Below, one piece after another: positions 43,507-54,559 of a DNA stretch of 64,000 nucleotides. The notes under the pieces are model-generated. The model was given only the letters and a program-made list of their open reading frames with translations. It was not told the origin of the DNA and made no database searches. Positions within the stretch are counted from its first letter, which is position 1; the number at the start of each line of letters is the position of its first letter. The translations under genes were made by a program, and so were the position numbers. Source of the DNA: Tetraselmis striata (lineage: Eukaryota > Chlorophyta > Chlorodendrophyceae > Chlorodendrales > Chlorodendraceae); the NCBI GenBank assembly GCA_006384855.1, contig VCJN01003346.1, positions 1 through 64,000 of the forward strand. Direction: 5' to 3'.

Positions 43507-45473
43507 CTACAAGTACGGCAGGCGGTGGGTGAGGTGAGGAACCCGTGATGTGAGGTGATGTGACAGCCGCCCGGCTGCACAGCCAGCCACCACAATGTCC
43601 ACTGCCACCATGGGCCATGCGACGGCACCTGTCCGTCCAGCATGCGGCCTCATCCGGCCGGGGCAGGTCTCCGAGTACCGCCAGTGGTTCCACTTGCCAA
43701 ACGTGGCCTCCAGCAGCGCCGCCAGGCGCGGGTCATGCGCGCACAGCGCCGCACGCGTCTTTATCCCGCTGTTCACATCCGTCCGCTCGGTGGCGTGAAA
43801 CCTGCGCGGGATGCATGCGCCCGCATGTCAGCTGGCCGCATATAGACGGTGCAGGGCTGTCAAGGAGGGCAGCCGCGCAGCAGAGAAGCATGCGGCTTGG
43901 GGCATGCGGCATGCCCATGGCTCGCACCATGACTGCACCGCCTCTGCCCAGTACTCGTCCGCATTAGCCATCATGTAGCAGCTCTCCTCGTACAAGCCGC
44001 CTGCTCGCGCGGCTTCAAATGCCTGCCCGGGGCAGCAGGCAGGCTTTTGTCAGGGGTGCGCACAGCACTGCAATGATGATGCGGTGGCTCTGCCTGCCGC
44101 AGTGCCTGACATAAGCTCAGCTGCTACCTGGTGCCGGTGGTAAAGGGGAGGGTGTTGCAGAAGGGGGGGGGGGGGGGGGGGACCTCGACCACCGCGGCCC
44201 GCTCTTCCGGGCTCATCCCTATATTCATGACCGCGTGCCCAAACTCATGCACAAGCACGTTTTCGCTGCCGTATCGGGTGTCGTCCACCATGGTGCAGTT
44301 CTCCTCGCCGCAGCTGGTGGTCGGGATGGCAGCGCTGCCGCCGAGGCCCCTGCAGGCCGCGTCGAAGCAGCGCCCTGCGGGAGGAGCACGCCATGAGCAC
44401 GACGTGCGCGTCACAGGGGGGGCAGCAGGGGGAGATGCGCAATGCGGGCATGAGTGGTGCGGAAAAGGCAGTGTACGCCTTGGCTGCGGCAGTCTGGGCG
44501 GCACGCACCGTCGCTGGTACGGCTTCCTTTTAAGTACTGGTGCGCGGGGATGTCAGTCGTCTGCTGGCAGCGCGCAATGATCGCCACCTCTGCTTTCTGC
44601 TCGCGCAGCCGCCTGCCAAGCGCGCACCGCAGCCACGCCGCCGTCAGCACAGCCACGCAGAAATCTGGCGGCCCGTTGATTGTCGCAGCGCGCCCAACGC
44701 GGGCCGCACCGCAGCAGCTTCCTCTGGACAGTGCGACAACATCATGCGGAGGATGCGGCAAGCGGCGTCCACCGCGTCGTCCCCCACAACGTCGAACGCC
44801 ATCACCTGGACGCCCATCGACTCGCCCCGCCGCCGGTACTTACCCCACTCAGCCGTTTCGTACACCACCTGCACACACGATCGCACCGTCATCGCTGCCT
44901 CCCCCGATGCCACTGCCAATGCTGTGGCGACAACTCCCTATGAGGCCGAATGTGACCGCCCTTCCATGCCGCAGATGACGCCAATTGGGAGGGGTGACTA
45001 GCCTGAGTGATCACCTCACCTGCGACCCCTCGTATGGTGTGATGAGCGGCTCATCGCGGCCAGGCTCGAATGTGATATTCGAACTCTCCCCTGATGCCAG
45101 CAGGCGCCACACGCGTGAATACGCGCGCGCGGGGGAAGGGGGGGCTGTGGTACCAGGCCGTCACGGTTCACTTGCGTGTGACAAAGCGGAGTGGCGCACC
45201 TACGAAGTGCGCAAGCAGACGGCCTCTCGGTCCGCTTGCGCGGAAGGCCCAGCGGTGCGTGCTGAAAGTGGGCTGAATGTGTCGGCCCACACGCGCCGCC
45301 GCCGTGCCGTACAGCCGCTCCGCGCCCTCGTGGTCCACCCACAGCACCGCCACTGGTTCGCTCAGCCGGTTGACGACGACGTGCGTCACGGCGACCTCCG
45401 CCGGTTCGCCTTCCCCGTCGCCGCCCGTCGTCATCTGCAGTATCACCTTCTGCCTCGGAAACTTACTACGCAC
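43507..45473 (-). CDS. VHL-beta-domain and zinc metallopeptidase fusion protein
   Basis: Exons are about 45473-45200, 45144-45020, 44868-44521, 44374-44184, 44022-43928 and 43801-43507; the true start is upstream and unresolved. The N-terminal part matches the VHL beta domain: VVVNRLSEPVAVLWVDHEG and FSTHRWAFRASG. After an ordinary linker comes a zinc peptidase region: VAIIARCQQTTDIPAHQYL, RGLGGSAAIPTTSCGEENC, and LVHEFGHAVMNIG, the HExxH zinc site at 44235-44249. Then follow CYMMANADEYWAEAVQSW, whose Glu may be the third zinc ligand, and TDVNSGIKTRAALCAHDPRL with WRYSETCP. Exon 44868-44521 changes frame near 44690, a one-base discrepancy that may be a sequence error. The intron after VVE starts GTCCCCCC and is a long C tract on the sense strand. 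No signal peptide is visible because the 5' end is missing. Substrate unknown. Confidence 0.75.
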
Positions 45474-46549
45474 GCGTGTGAGTACGGACGCAGGCCTGGG
45501 CCACCGGGTAGTTGAACTTGAACCGGATGGTGCTCAGTCAGATGGCCGTGAGCCATGGCCCAAGCGCTGTGGCCTGTGGGTGGACCACTAAACCGGCGCG
45601 CTGGCGGCAGTATCGTCTGTGGGACGGGTACAGTGCCGGCGGTAATCCTTATATCCGTATTTATATATCCAGAACTGGCGTAGTATGGAGATAGCGACCA
45701 GTCAAGCATTGCTTGCGCGTCGGGGCGATTCTAGTAAATCAAAATGATGTCAGCGCTAAATCCTGCTCCTGCGCTGCAATCTACCGTGTTGTCAGCAGAT
45801 GATTTCAGGTGTTAATGCATTAATTTGATAATAAAATTCAAGCCTGCCGACATTAATAGTAGTAAATTGTGTTTGGCATACTGTATATTCAGCAGGATTA
45901 TGCGTAGTTTCTATTATGCTTGCGAATATATCACGGTATACCATCGGCACTGTACGTACCACCCTTCGGAAGAAGTTCCGCCGATGTTCCGCGAGCTGTC
46001 GTCAACTCGTGATCGCCGCCGTCGCGATGTATCGTCCCCGCCGCCCTCGTCCGTAACACCTGCTGAGCCTACTCGAAAGAAAGCAAAACAAGCAGAAGAA
46101 AGCAAAAGAAAGCAAAAGAAGCAAATAATTTTAAGCAAAAGAAGCAGAAAGGCCTCACCAGTGGCGGAAGCAAACGGAGCCTGCCAAACATATCCCGCGC
46201 ACACTGCCGCTTCGTGGGCCCTGGCGGGGTCCTGGCCATCCGTCACTCCATTCCGCCCAAGCGATAGCCTGCGGCACCCATTCCGCCGGTCCCGGAACGC
46301 TTGTGCGCCGCCGCTCGCCAGTTGCACCCTCGTCAGCAGCGCATGTTTCGGCGACTGAACGCCGCCACGGCCAAAACGTGGCGAGCCGCGTCGGAATCCA
46401 ACCAGTCGCCGTACCTGCAAGCCACCTTCCGTGGCTCGCGTGGGCTAAGCTCGTGGCAAGGGCCTGTCTCCCCGCAGGGCGGCGTCTCTGAACACCCGAC
46501 TGGCCGGGAAAGCAGCCCCGTGCCAGCGCATCTCCACGACGACGGGGCT
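45474..46549. promoter_or_regulatory. Divergent intergenic region between metallopeptidase and BCS1 genes
   Basis: The metallopeptidase 5' end and its promoter must lie in the left part; the BCS1 promoter in the right part. A minus-strand frame at 45709-45443 may contain a missing 5' exon. An A-rich stretch of GCAAAAGAAG words lies at 46075-46150. No TATA-like site is obvious. Confidence 0.3.
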
Positions 46550-49403
46550 ATGCTCGGGAAGGCAGTAGACGCCTGGCGGCAGCTACTGGACACGGTGGCT
46601 GGCGACTCGGAGCTCGCTCGGTACGTCGCAATCAAAGCTCACCTGTCTCCATCCTAGCTGGAGCGGAGGGCACCATTGGCTGAGAGGAATGCCTATGTAG
46701 TCGATAATGGTTATTGCCGAAAAGGGGCAGCCCGTTGTTTTGCTGCCGATTTCAATAGCGATTTCATCCCGCCGTTTTTTGTACACTTTTGTGGGGGTGG
46801 GGGGGGGGGGGGGGGGGGGGGGGGAGCGCTGACGCTGCGAGTGCCTGCCCCCTCCACCACCTCCCTTTACCTCGCCAACGCCCGCCCAGCGGCGGTCTGA
46901 CGCTGGCCGCGACAGGCGCGGCCGCTGCGAGCGCACGGCTGATGGGGCAGGCGCTGTTCGAGTGGTCCAAGCGGCGCTGCCTCGTTCGCCTGGAGATGGA
47001 CAGCCGTGACGATGCCTTCCGCTGGATGATGTACTGGCTGATGCGGCAGCCGAGCTTCCGCAGGTGTAGCTAGCCCGCGACCGGTCTCACTAGCAAGAGG
47101 GAATATGCTGCTGTTTGGGGGGGGAAGGGGGAGGGGGGTCTCACCTCCCCTACTGTGCCCCCTCCCGCTGATGTTCACGGACGCTCCGCACATGCTTGGA
47201 CCTCAGCTCCAACGTGCTGTCGGTAACCACATCGCTGAAGTCGTTCGGGACGTCGCCGGTCGAGGAGTCTATGGTGGCGAGCGGCGCGGCGGGCGCCCCT
47301 GTACGTGCGGCTGGGCCGCGTGGACCCCACACCCCCCCCCCCCCCCCCCACCCCTTCCCCCCGCCCATGCTCTGCCTGCTTGCTGGCTCCCACCCGAGCG
47401 GGCAGCCCCGCCTTTGCGCAGCCTTCCCTGCAGTGCGTCGGCAGCACGTACACACTGCAGCGCTGACGAGGTGCTGCCCGCCTTTGGGGGGCGTGCGTGC
47501 GCGGCGCAGTACATGCTGCTGCCGGCGCCGGGCGAGCACTTGATGCGGTACCGGGGTGCGTGGGTGCTGGTCTCGCGGCAGCGCGCGGCAGGCAACCCGC
47601 AGCTGGCCGCCAACGCGCGGCTGCTGATGGAGACGCTGCGCCTCAGCACGCCCGCGTACTCGCGCCCGGCGCTGCTGGCCATGCTGGAGGAGGCGCGCGC
47701 CGCGTACGAGGCCTCCCAGATGCAGCGGACGTCCGTGTTTGCGGTGCGACTCGGTCCTTCCCCCTCCCGAGACTCCCGGAACAAAACAACACAGCAATTT
47801 CCGAGCAGCAGTTGCTCTGCTGACACGCGGGGACCAATTCTTGCCACTCTGCTCTGCGCGGTGCCGGGGCCTCGTTTTCAGGTTGCACGCCTCTCGGAAA
47901 CAGTAGCCGGGATGGGGGCCAAGTGCGTTCAGCATTCTACTGAATGCAGCAGGTGTATATTTTTACTTGCCGGGAGGAATAATCCAGGACTGAATTCCGG
48001 CTGAGTTCACCTGCGCTTTGTTGGGCGTGCCCATTTCCCGGGAGCACGCGTAACGCAGTCTGCGTAGCTCTGGCGTGAATCCCCCTCTCCCGCACCCTCC
48101 GCGCTGCCACTGGTCTGCTGACTCCCCTTCCGCCCACGGGATGTTGCCTTGCAGGTGGACACTGATGGCTACTGGGCAAAGGTGCGCGCCGCTACCGGGT
48201 GCCTGATGGCTACCTGGACGGCCATCCCGCGTGCGCACATATGCCCTCATGGCTCATGGCATCGGGGCCTGCTTCCTCACTTGTCCCCATTGAGACCTTG
48301 CCATGGGCATGCATGTCGGCGCGCTGGACCGTATACCCCCCCCTCCTCCCGGTGCCCCACTCCCCTGAGCCACCTCGCTCTGCCCCGGGTGTCCCCACCC
48401 CAGATTGGCAGCCGCCCAGTGCGGCCGCTGTCCTCCGTGCTGCTGCCTCCAGGCCAGGCGGAGGCGATCCTGGCGGATTGCCGGGACTTCCTGGCGAGCG
48501 AGGCCTGGTACGCACACCGCGGCATCCCCTACAGGCGCGGCTACCTCCTGTACGGCCTGCCAGGCGAGTTGCCCCCCGGCCCCCACCGTGTCAAGGTGTC
48601 CTCTGCGCGATCCAGAGCGGCGGAGCCGACCTTAGCTGGGTGGCCGCTCGTCCCGCACTCAGGCACCGGCAAGACATCCCTGGTCACCGCGCTGGCGGGC
48701 GAGCTGGGCTGCCACCTGTACGTGGTGTCGCTCAGCAGCCCGCGCATGACGGACGAGGCTCTGGGCTCGCTGCTGACCTCCTCCGAGGAGGGCTCCATCC
48801 TCCTGCTGGAGGTGACCCGTCGCGCCGACCACGGGCAGTCACATGCCGCATCCGCCCCTACGCATGGCGGCCATGACCCCCACCGTTATGAGTACACATA
48901 CGCTTCTGACTACATAGCATCTGCCGACCGTTCCTAGTGCACTCTCATAGTGTAGTTGCGGCATGCATCCGAAATGTCCCCACCCCTAATCGCACCAGGA
49001 AAGGACATACTCTGGAAATGCCGACCGCCGATGCACCTTTGCCACCGCAGGATGTGGACGCCGCCTTTTTAAAGCGCGACCGCGTGGCGGGGGCAGCCGG
49101 CGGCGCGGGCGGGCTGTCCTTCTCCGGGCTGCTCAACGCCATCGACGGCGTGGCGGCTCAGGAGGGGCGCATGCTGTTCATGACCACCAACCATCTCGAG
49201 CGGCTGAGCGAGGCGCTCGTCCGCCCTGGCCGCGTGGACGTGCGGTACGCTGCGCCCGCCAGGCATGTTTGACGCGCGTGCCAGCACGCATCCGTCAACG
49301 TATTCATTGCACCACTGACCGCACTCTATTATCTTCAGACACTTATCTGCGCGCATTCAAATCCCTCAATACATGCCGTCAAATCCGACCAACACTTTCA
49401 TTT

Positions 49404-49445
<42 letters not shown>

Positions 49446-50500
49446 AGAGGGGCGGGGGGGGGGGGGGGGGGGGGGGGCATTGCATGGGGCTGCAGGCGGC
49501 TTCAGGGCACCACTGCCTCTCAAGCTGGGAAAGCAGCCAAGCCCTCAGGAATGCCTGTCTATTTAACGAGCGATGGTTTCGTTTCAGTAGGCCGCCTGTG
49601 GCGGTCGGGGCGGGTCGTGATGCTGCGATTGTGCTTACTTTTGTGACAGCACAGCTCGGCATGTGTGCGGCCAAGGTGATGAGTGAGCTGTAGCACATAC
49701 AGGTGCCGGCGTGGAAACCAGAACCATCTAACAAGACCCTTCCCGGCCCGTCAGAGGTCATAATTAAGGGCATGCCATCCTCTATTTGTTATGCGTGTTA
49801 CATCGTTACGGGTGCCGGCGCACCGATAAGAATCCTTGTCACGAGCCTCGGATTGATTGGGGCTGCGTGCAACCGATGAGACCATTCGCTGCAGTTCCGC
49901 GGTAGTTTTGTCTGCATTTGACCTGTGGCAGCCAGGGCTGGCTCTCATCCGCAGGGTTATTGTCAGCAAGTCGGCACCCCTACTGATATATGTGTATATG
50001 TACTACGACTACCGGTACCCTTATGTATATGACATTCTACACTTTACACACATTGTAGTGTTTATGTTACAGCACATTTTTTGATAATACAGATGGGGAC
50101 TGCACGGCTAACTGTGCCTGCGCTCCTGGCTGCAATGCCGCACTGTGGCTTTAGACTGCAGTTTGGATGGGCGACCGAGTGGCAGAAGTACCACCTCTTC
50201 ACCTCCTTCTATGCGGAGGACTCGAAGCCGGAGCCGCAAGACGCCGCCGCCTGTGGGTCTGCCGGCCAGCGCCGCCGTGACAAGTCCGCAGGCAGTGCCG
50301 CAGAAGGCGCGAACGCGGCGCTCAACGCGCAGGCGGTTGAGTTCTGCCGGCAGCTGGCGGGCGTGGAGGTGTCCATGGCGCAGCTGCAGGGCTTCCTCAT
50401 GAGATTCAAGGGCGACCCGGAGGGCGCTGTGTGGTACTGCGGCCGCGACATTGTGTGCAACGCGGCGCCGGCTGCTGGCTCCCTGCCCCTATCGACATAG
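46550..50500 (+). CDS. BCS1: Mitochondrial AAA chaperone BCS1
   Basis: Nine exons join in phase: 46550-46620, 46890-47063, 47207-47300, 47471-47743, 48155-48181, 48404-48563, 48663-48811, 49051-49244 and 50155-50500, giving 495 residues. BCS1 translocates the folded Rieske iron-sulfur protein across the inner mitochondrial membrane during complex III assembly. The BCS1 N domain is clear: GGLTLAATGAAAA (membrane segment, residues 24-40), LEMDSRDDAFRWMMYWL, LLPAPGEHLMRYRGAWVLV. The AAA domain has WYAHRGIPYRRGYLLYG, Walker A GLPGTGKTS (about 264-272), Walker B SILLLEDVDAAF, FMTTNHLERL and LVRPGRVDVR, then TEWQKYHLFTSFY and SMAQLQGFLM. The Walker A exon is preceded by a GC-AG intron (CAG|GCGAGT at 48564). 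Introns 1 and 3 contain poly-G and poly-C tracts and intron 8 a GA microsatellite plus poly-G. The C-terminal exon has an inserted Ala/Ser-rich loop. Confidence 0.93.
49408..49478 (+). repeat. (GA)n microsatellite and poly-G in BCS1 intron 8
   Basis: A GA run at 49408-49440 is followed by a G tract of about 27 bases at 49451-49477, inside the 910-bp last intron of BCS1. Confidence 0.9.
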
Positions 50501-51349
50501 CGGCGCACCCATCAGCGCGCCGCGACCACGGTCGCCGGCGTCGTTATAAATACACTTGGAAGGGGAGCCTGCCTTGCTTGCCAGAGGTCAAATGTAGACG
50601 GAACTGCAGCAAGTGGCGCTTATATATACTGCCATGGTTTCATCTTCAATGGCCGGCCCCAGCGCGAACGGGGGCCGGCGAATTATGCTGCGGGAAACAG
50701 CTGCAGCGATGGTTTCGGAGCATAGAGTAGGGAGCAGTGCGGCGGTGCTACTGCTATGTTCGGCGTGTGTTACGTCTGCGGCCCTACTATAATTATTTTA
50801 GCTTTGAATGCCCCAATACTCGAGTCTGGACGTTATATGGGTGCTGGCGTGGATATAGAAGCGCTGCGAATCAGAACCCGCCCTGCCTTCCAGAGGTCAA
50901 ATGGACAAGACTACAGCGAATCCTCTTATTGTTGTTTGCATGCAACCCCAATTTGAGTCTCATTCTACGGGTTCTTGTATGTGCACCAGCACAAAGCACG
51001 CCGATGCAACGGCAAGGATCGCCTGCGTGAAGTACGTCACAGCTTGTTGTCGGATCCATTCTGAAGAAGAAGCAACCCAGTTGCGCTCGCACGCCGAGTT
51101 ATATGCGGAGACCAGGTGCTTCCATGGCCTGCCATCAGCAGGTATGCCGTGAGATAGGATCAGTTTTACGGCATCGGTAGCCCATCGTGGCACTTCCACT
51201 TGTGCTGGCTACTAAGTGATTGAAGATGCCGGGTCTCATGTCTACTACCTCTGAGACTCCGGGGTGAGAAAATAATACAAAAAACGGCTTATAAAGTTGA
51301 CACAATTCCGTGGATCCAAGCAGCCTGTGCGCCGTGCAGAGAAATCGTA
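50501..51349. other. Intergenic between convergent BCS1 and HTTM-like genes
   Basis: No gene is seen. Two short segments at about 50573-50598 and 50878-50903 share the words CCTGCCTT.CCAGAGGTCAAATG, a diverged repeat. No TGTAA word is found close to the BCS1 stop. Confidence 0.4.
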
Positions 51350-53782
51350 TTACGGGTCTGCGGTGGCATTGAGAGTCAGAGCTCGTTGCCTACGCCGCAA
51401 GGTGACCAGTTCCTGGCCCCGGGAGAGCCTTGCGGGGCCATCTGTGTGGCTGGTCGGTGCCCAGGCTTTAGGGCCATTTTCGGCATTGCCCTGATGCTGT
51501 GGATGCTGTGAGAGTAGCTGTGCCCGCTCAGTGCTGTTGTCGGCGCCTCTATGTCTGTGCCGCACAGCGGCGACTCCATTGAGGCGGGAGCGGCTCGCAG
51601 TGTTGCCTTGGTCGTGTGGATGTGCCCGCTCAGTGCTGTTGTCGGCGCCTCTGTGTCTGTGCCGCACAGGGGCGACTCCATGGCGGCGGCTCGCGGCGCT
51701 GTCTTTCCTTACACGCAGTGCCAAGGCTTTGGGGGCCATCGCGGCTCTGTCTTTCTTCGCTGGGGATATCTGCTTTGCCCTGTTGCCGGGCTTCTTGGCT
51801 GGCTGCTGTTTCTGTTGGCAGGTGCGCGTCACGTTGGCGCTGCCTTCGTCGGTGCCAGGGCGCATCACCAGCTCCTCGCACTCCATCTGCGGCTGAGCCC
51901 GAGCCATGATCTCTGCCACGCTCAACTGCATATGTATCTTAAGTGAGGGTGTTGTTTCGAAGGATACGGCGGCGACGCTTCGCGTCTCAGCCGCCGGCAG
52001 CAGGCTGCGCTCGTCCAGCGCCATCATCCCCAACTTTCGGAACTGCTGCGGGCTGATCTGCGCACCCAGGCGGTGCGGGTCGTACGCAAAGGTCCGCATC
52101 AGGTCGTCGGGATAAGCTTTCTTGCCGTACTGACAGCACCAGTAGCTCACAGTCCCCTGCCGCCGCAGCATGCACTCCTCCTTGTAGCCGCCAACGATGC
52201 ACACCGCCTGCCACACGGGGTAGCGCACGGGCGGGCCGCCGCCTTCAAGGTGCAGCACCATGTGCCGGGCGAGCAGGCGCGACGCGGCAGATTTCAAGGT
52301 GTAGGTGCCGTTCCCCGTCGGATTGGCTTGCCCGTGGCTGTTAAATGTGGGGCCTTGATCAAAGGGGTAGTTGCGCGTGTGGTAGGGGGCATTCCGCAGG
52401 TGCACCGACTTCACCGCCACCAGGCTCTGCCCCACCACCAGGAGCAGACCTACAGCGACTGTCAACCACACCAGCGGCCGCTGCCTGAGGCCAGGCGCCG
52501 GCGCTGACATGCTGCCGATCTTCCCGTCGCCCTTGCCCCCTGGTTCCTTCTGCGCCAACCAGCGGGCCAGGACCAGCCGGTCGAGCAGCACGCCCCAGGG
52601 TGTGAGCAACGCCACCTGCAGCGCGGCCAGCGGGTAGAAGGAGATGCCCATGGAGAAAGAAACGAGAAGATGGAAGCTGACGGCCAGCAACACGCTCAGC
52701 GTGCGGACCCACGGCCCGCACAGCATCAAGAACCAGTGCATGCACTCCCACCCGACCACCGCCGCGCCGCCCACCTCGAGCAGGGCAGGCACCCTATCGA
52801 CACGCAGCGCTGGCAAGAAATACGTCTCGCACGCTGCTTGCAGCGGGTTGGTGAGGACTTGTCGCAGGGAAGGTAGCCTTGGCTCGCCCCAGCGGCGCAG
52901 CCACATGACTACCAAATTCGAGCGCAGGAAACCAGCCTTTGCCCAGCCCCAGATGAAGGGCGAGCCCGTGTTGGCCTTGATGAGCCCGGAGGACAGGTAG
53001 AACAGGCCGATGTACATCGCCGCGAAGACGAGGGGTGCGCTGTAGGCGCGGCTGCACCGGCGGCAGTCTTCGCTCAGACCTTGCGCCCAGCCGCGGCTCG
53101 CGGCCATTACGGCGCCGGTGAGACCCCCGCCCGCCTCGATGGCGGGGCTGCTGCCCCACGCCTTGCGCACCGACGCGACGAGCGCGTCCACCGACAGCGT
53201 GTCGGCACAGGGCGAGCCCGCCAGCAGCAGCAGCACCGGGCCGATTAAATCCTCCGAATGACCTCCGTCCCCGTACATGGCGATCTGCGCCGCGCGGCAG
53301 CGTATCAGCAAGAGGGCGGCGGCGGTGAGGGACACCGGCGAGGCGACGCCAAGAAGGGCGAGCCATAGGGCGACGCGCAGGGCCCACACGTGCACATGGC
53401 CGAACGTCGTCGGGGACGGCCACACGATAGGCAGCGCGCGGCTGAGCCCAATCTGCCTTGCGTCCCCTGAGTGGCCCGCGGCGAGGGCGCTCGTCAAGGG
53501 GTGTTGCACGCCTGCGGCTACCCAGACGACTGCGAGGCGCGCGACCGCGAGGGACGCCGGGCTGGCCACCCACCAGCGCGGCAGCACCCCCCGGACAGCA
53601 CCGCGCAGCAACATGTAAGCGCTTGCGGCGGCTCGGCGTGGCAGCAAGCAAAAAGTGGCCACGCGCAATGCCGGATCTTCGATGGACAGCGCGCGACGCT
53701 GGTCGTGGGGAAGGCGCCTCGGGCGCTTCACGGGAGTCGTCGACATAGAAGGCGCTTCGGCCTGGATGTCTGTGGCGACCAT
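51350..53782 (-). CDS. HTTM-like multi-pass membrane protein, intronless
   Basis: A single uninterrupted frame of 810 codons. There are about nine or ten hydrophobic segments between residues 60 and 450, including AVARLAVVWVAAG, ALWLALLGVAS and AMYIGLFYLSSGLIKANTG, followed by FHLLVSFSMGISFYPLAALQ. This pattern resembles the HTTM domain shared with vitamin K-dependent gamma-carboxylase and bacterial relatives, but no carboxylase catalytic segment is evident. After the last helix there is a soluble domain of about 180 residues with Cys-rich VCIVGGYKEECMLRRQG and WCCQYG. The last 150 residues are Lys/Arg/Gln-rich with a duplicated ~30-residue unit (VRHRHRGADNSTERA twice; DNA 51530-51690). Unlike every other complete host gene here it has no intron, which may reflect retrotransposition or transfer. 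Function unknown. Confidence 0.7.
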   Translation of the reverse strand: MVATDIQAEAPSMSTTPVKRPRRLPHDQRRALSIEDPALRVATFCLLPRRAAASAYMLLRGAVRGVLPRWWVASPASLAVARLAVVWVAAGVQHPLTSALAAGHSGDARQIGLSRALPIVWPSPTTFGHVHVWALRVALWLALLGVASPVSLTAAALLLIRCRAAQIAMYGDGGHSEDLIGPVLLLLAGSPCADTLSVDALVASVRKAWGSSPAIEAGGGLTGAVMAASRGWAQGLSEDCRRCSRAYSAPLVFAAMYIGLFYLSSGLIKANTGSPFIWGWAKAGFLRSNLVVMWLRRWGEPRLPSLRQVLTNPLQAACETYFLPALRVDRVPALLEVGGAAVVGWECMHWFLMLCGPWVRTLSVLLAVSFHLLVSFSMGISFYPLAALQVALLTPWGVLLDRLVLARWLAQKEPGGKGDGKIGSMSAPAPGLRQRPLVWLTVAVGLLLVVGQSLVAVKSVHLRNAPYHTRNYPFDQGPTFNSHGQANPTGNGTYTLKSAASRLLARHMVLHLEGGGPPVRYPVWQAVCIVGGYKEECMLRRQGTVSYWCCQYGKKAYPDDLMRTFAYDPHRLGAQISPQQFRKLGMMALDERSLLPAAETRSVAAVSFETTPSLKIHMQLSVAEIMARAQPQMECEELVMRPGTDEGSANVTRTCQQKQQPAKKPGNRAKQISPAKKDRAAMAPKALALRVRKDSAASRRHGVAPVRHRHRGADNSTERAHPHDQGNTASRSRLNGVAAVRHRHRGADNSTERAQLLSQHPQHQGNAENGPKAWAPTSHTDGPARLSRGQELVTLRRRQRALTLNATADP

Positions 53783-54559
53783 ATGCTGGTCGCCTCGATG
53801 TTCCAGTGCGGCTATTACGTATCCCGACCAGCCAGGGAGCCGGGCTATCCCCGGGGAAAGGTGGGGGGGGGGGGGGGGGGGGGAGGGGTCCTCACAAACT
53901 CTCGCTCCTGCGCTTATGCCAGTACCAATTCTGATTCATCTCGAAGACAGCGACCTGTGGCAAGCAGGCGGTCAAACGAACGAGCGACGGTGCTGTTGGT
54001 GGCGCCATGGAAACTTGCGCGCCTTTGCTTGCTCTTACTGTGGTCTCGAGCGAGCGAATCGTCATGTATTATCGATGTTTGATGGGTTCGGTCACACGGG
54101 GTGGAGTCGGGCGATGTTCGTCGAACAAGGGACGATTATTTGGTCAAAGGGAGGGGGCTGTGTAGTTTGCCGAAAAGGCGCTTTGACTGTGGTTACAGTG
54201 AAGTACTTTCCAGGGCAGGAGCCTGTCGGCAACCCGCACGAAAGCACGAAGGTGAGGGGGGGGAGACGGAGGCGGCCCGCCACATGTTAGGCGGGGCGCG
54301 AAGATGGAAGATGGGGACAACAGAGAGCCCGCTAGTTTTTTATAGAATACTACCTCGAGCGGGGTCGACTCACAACGATGTGCTAGAGTTGACCGTGCTC
54401 GTTGTCACAACAATTTTCAAAGTCTTATTTGCGTGTTGTAGCACGCCCGCAGTACAACGGTCCATGCTCGTGCTTCGTAAGATGTGGAGCCGCGCGTGTC
54501 GCATGCGTGCCACGTGGATTGGCGTGTCGCAGGCGATCGCACGCAGTGCGCGCTAGGCG
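53783..54559. other. Intergenic, no gene seen
   Basis: Upstream side of the HTTM-like gene; a poly-G tract lies at 53862-53884. Short frames on the plus strand are not convincing. Confidence 0.4.

Noticed and set aside
46303-46657. Plus-strand frame over the BCS1 first exon as a separate gene
   Set aside because: Its last part from 46550 joins in phase to BCS1 exon 2; the upstream part is not protein-like.
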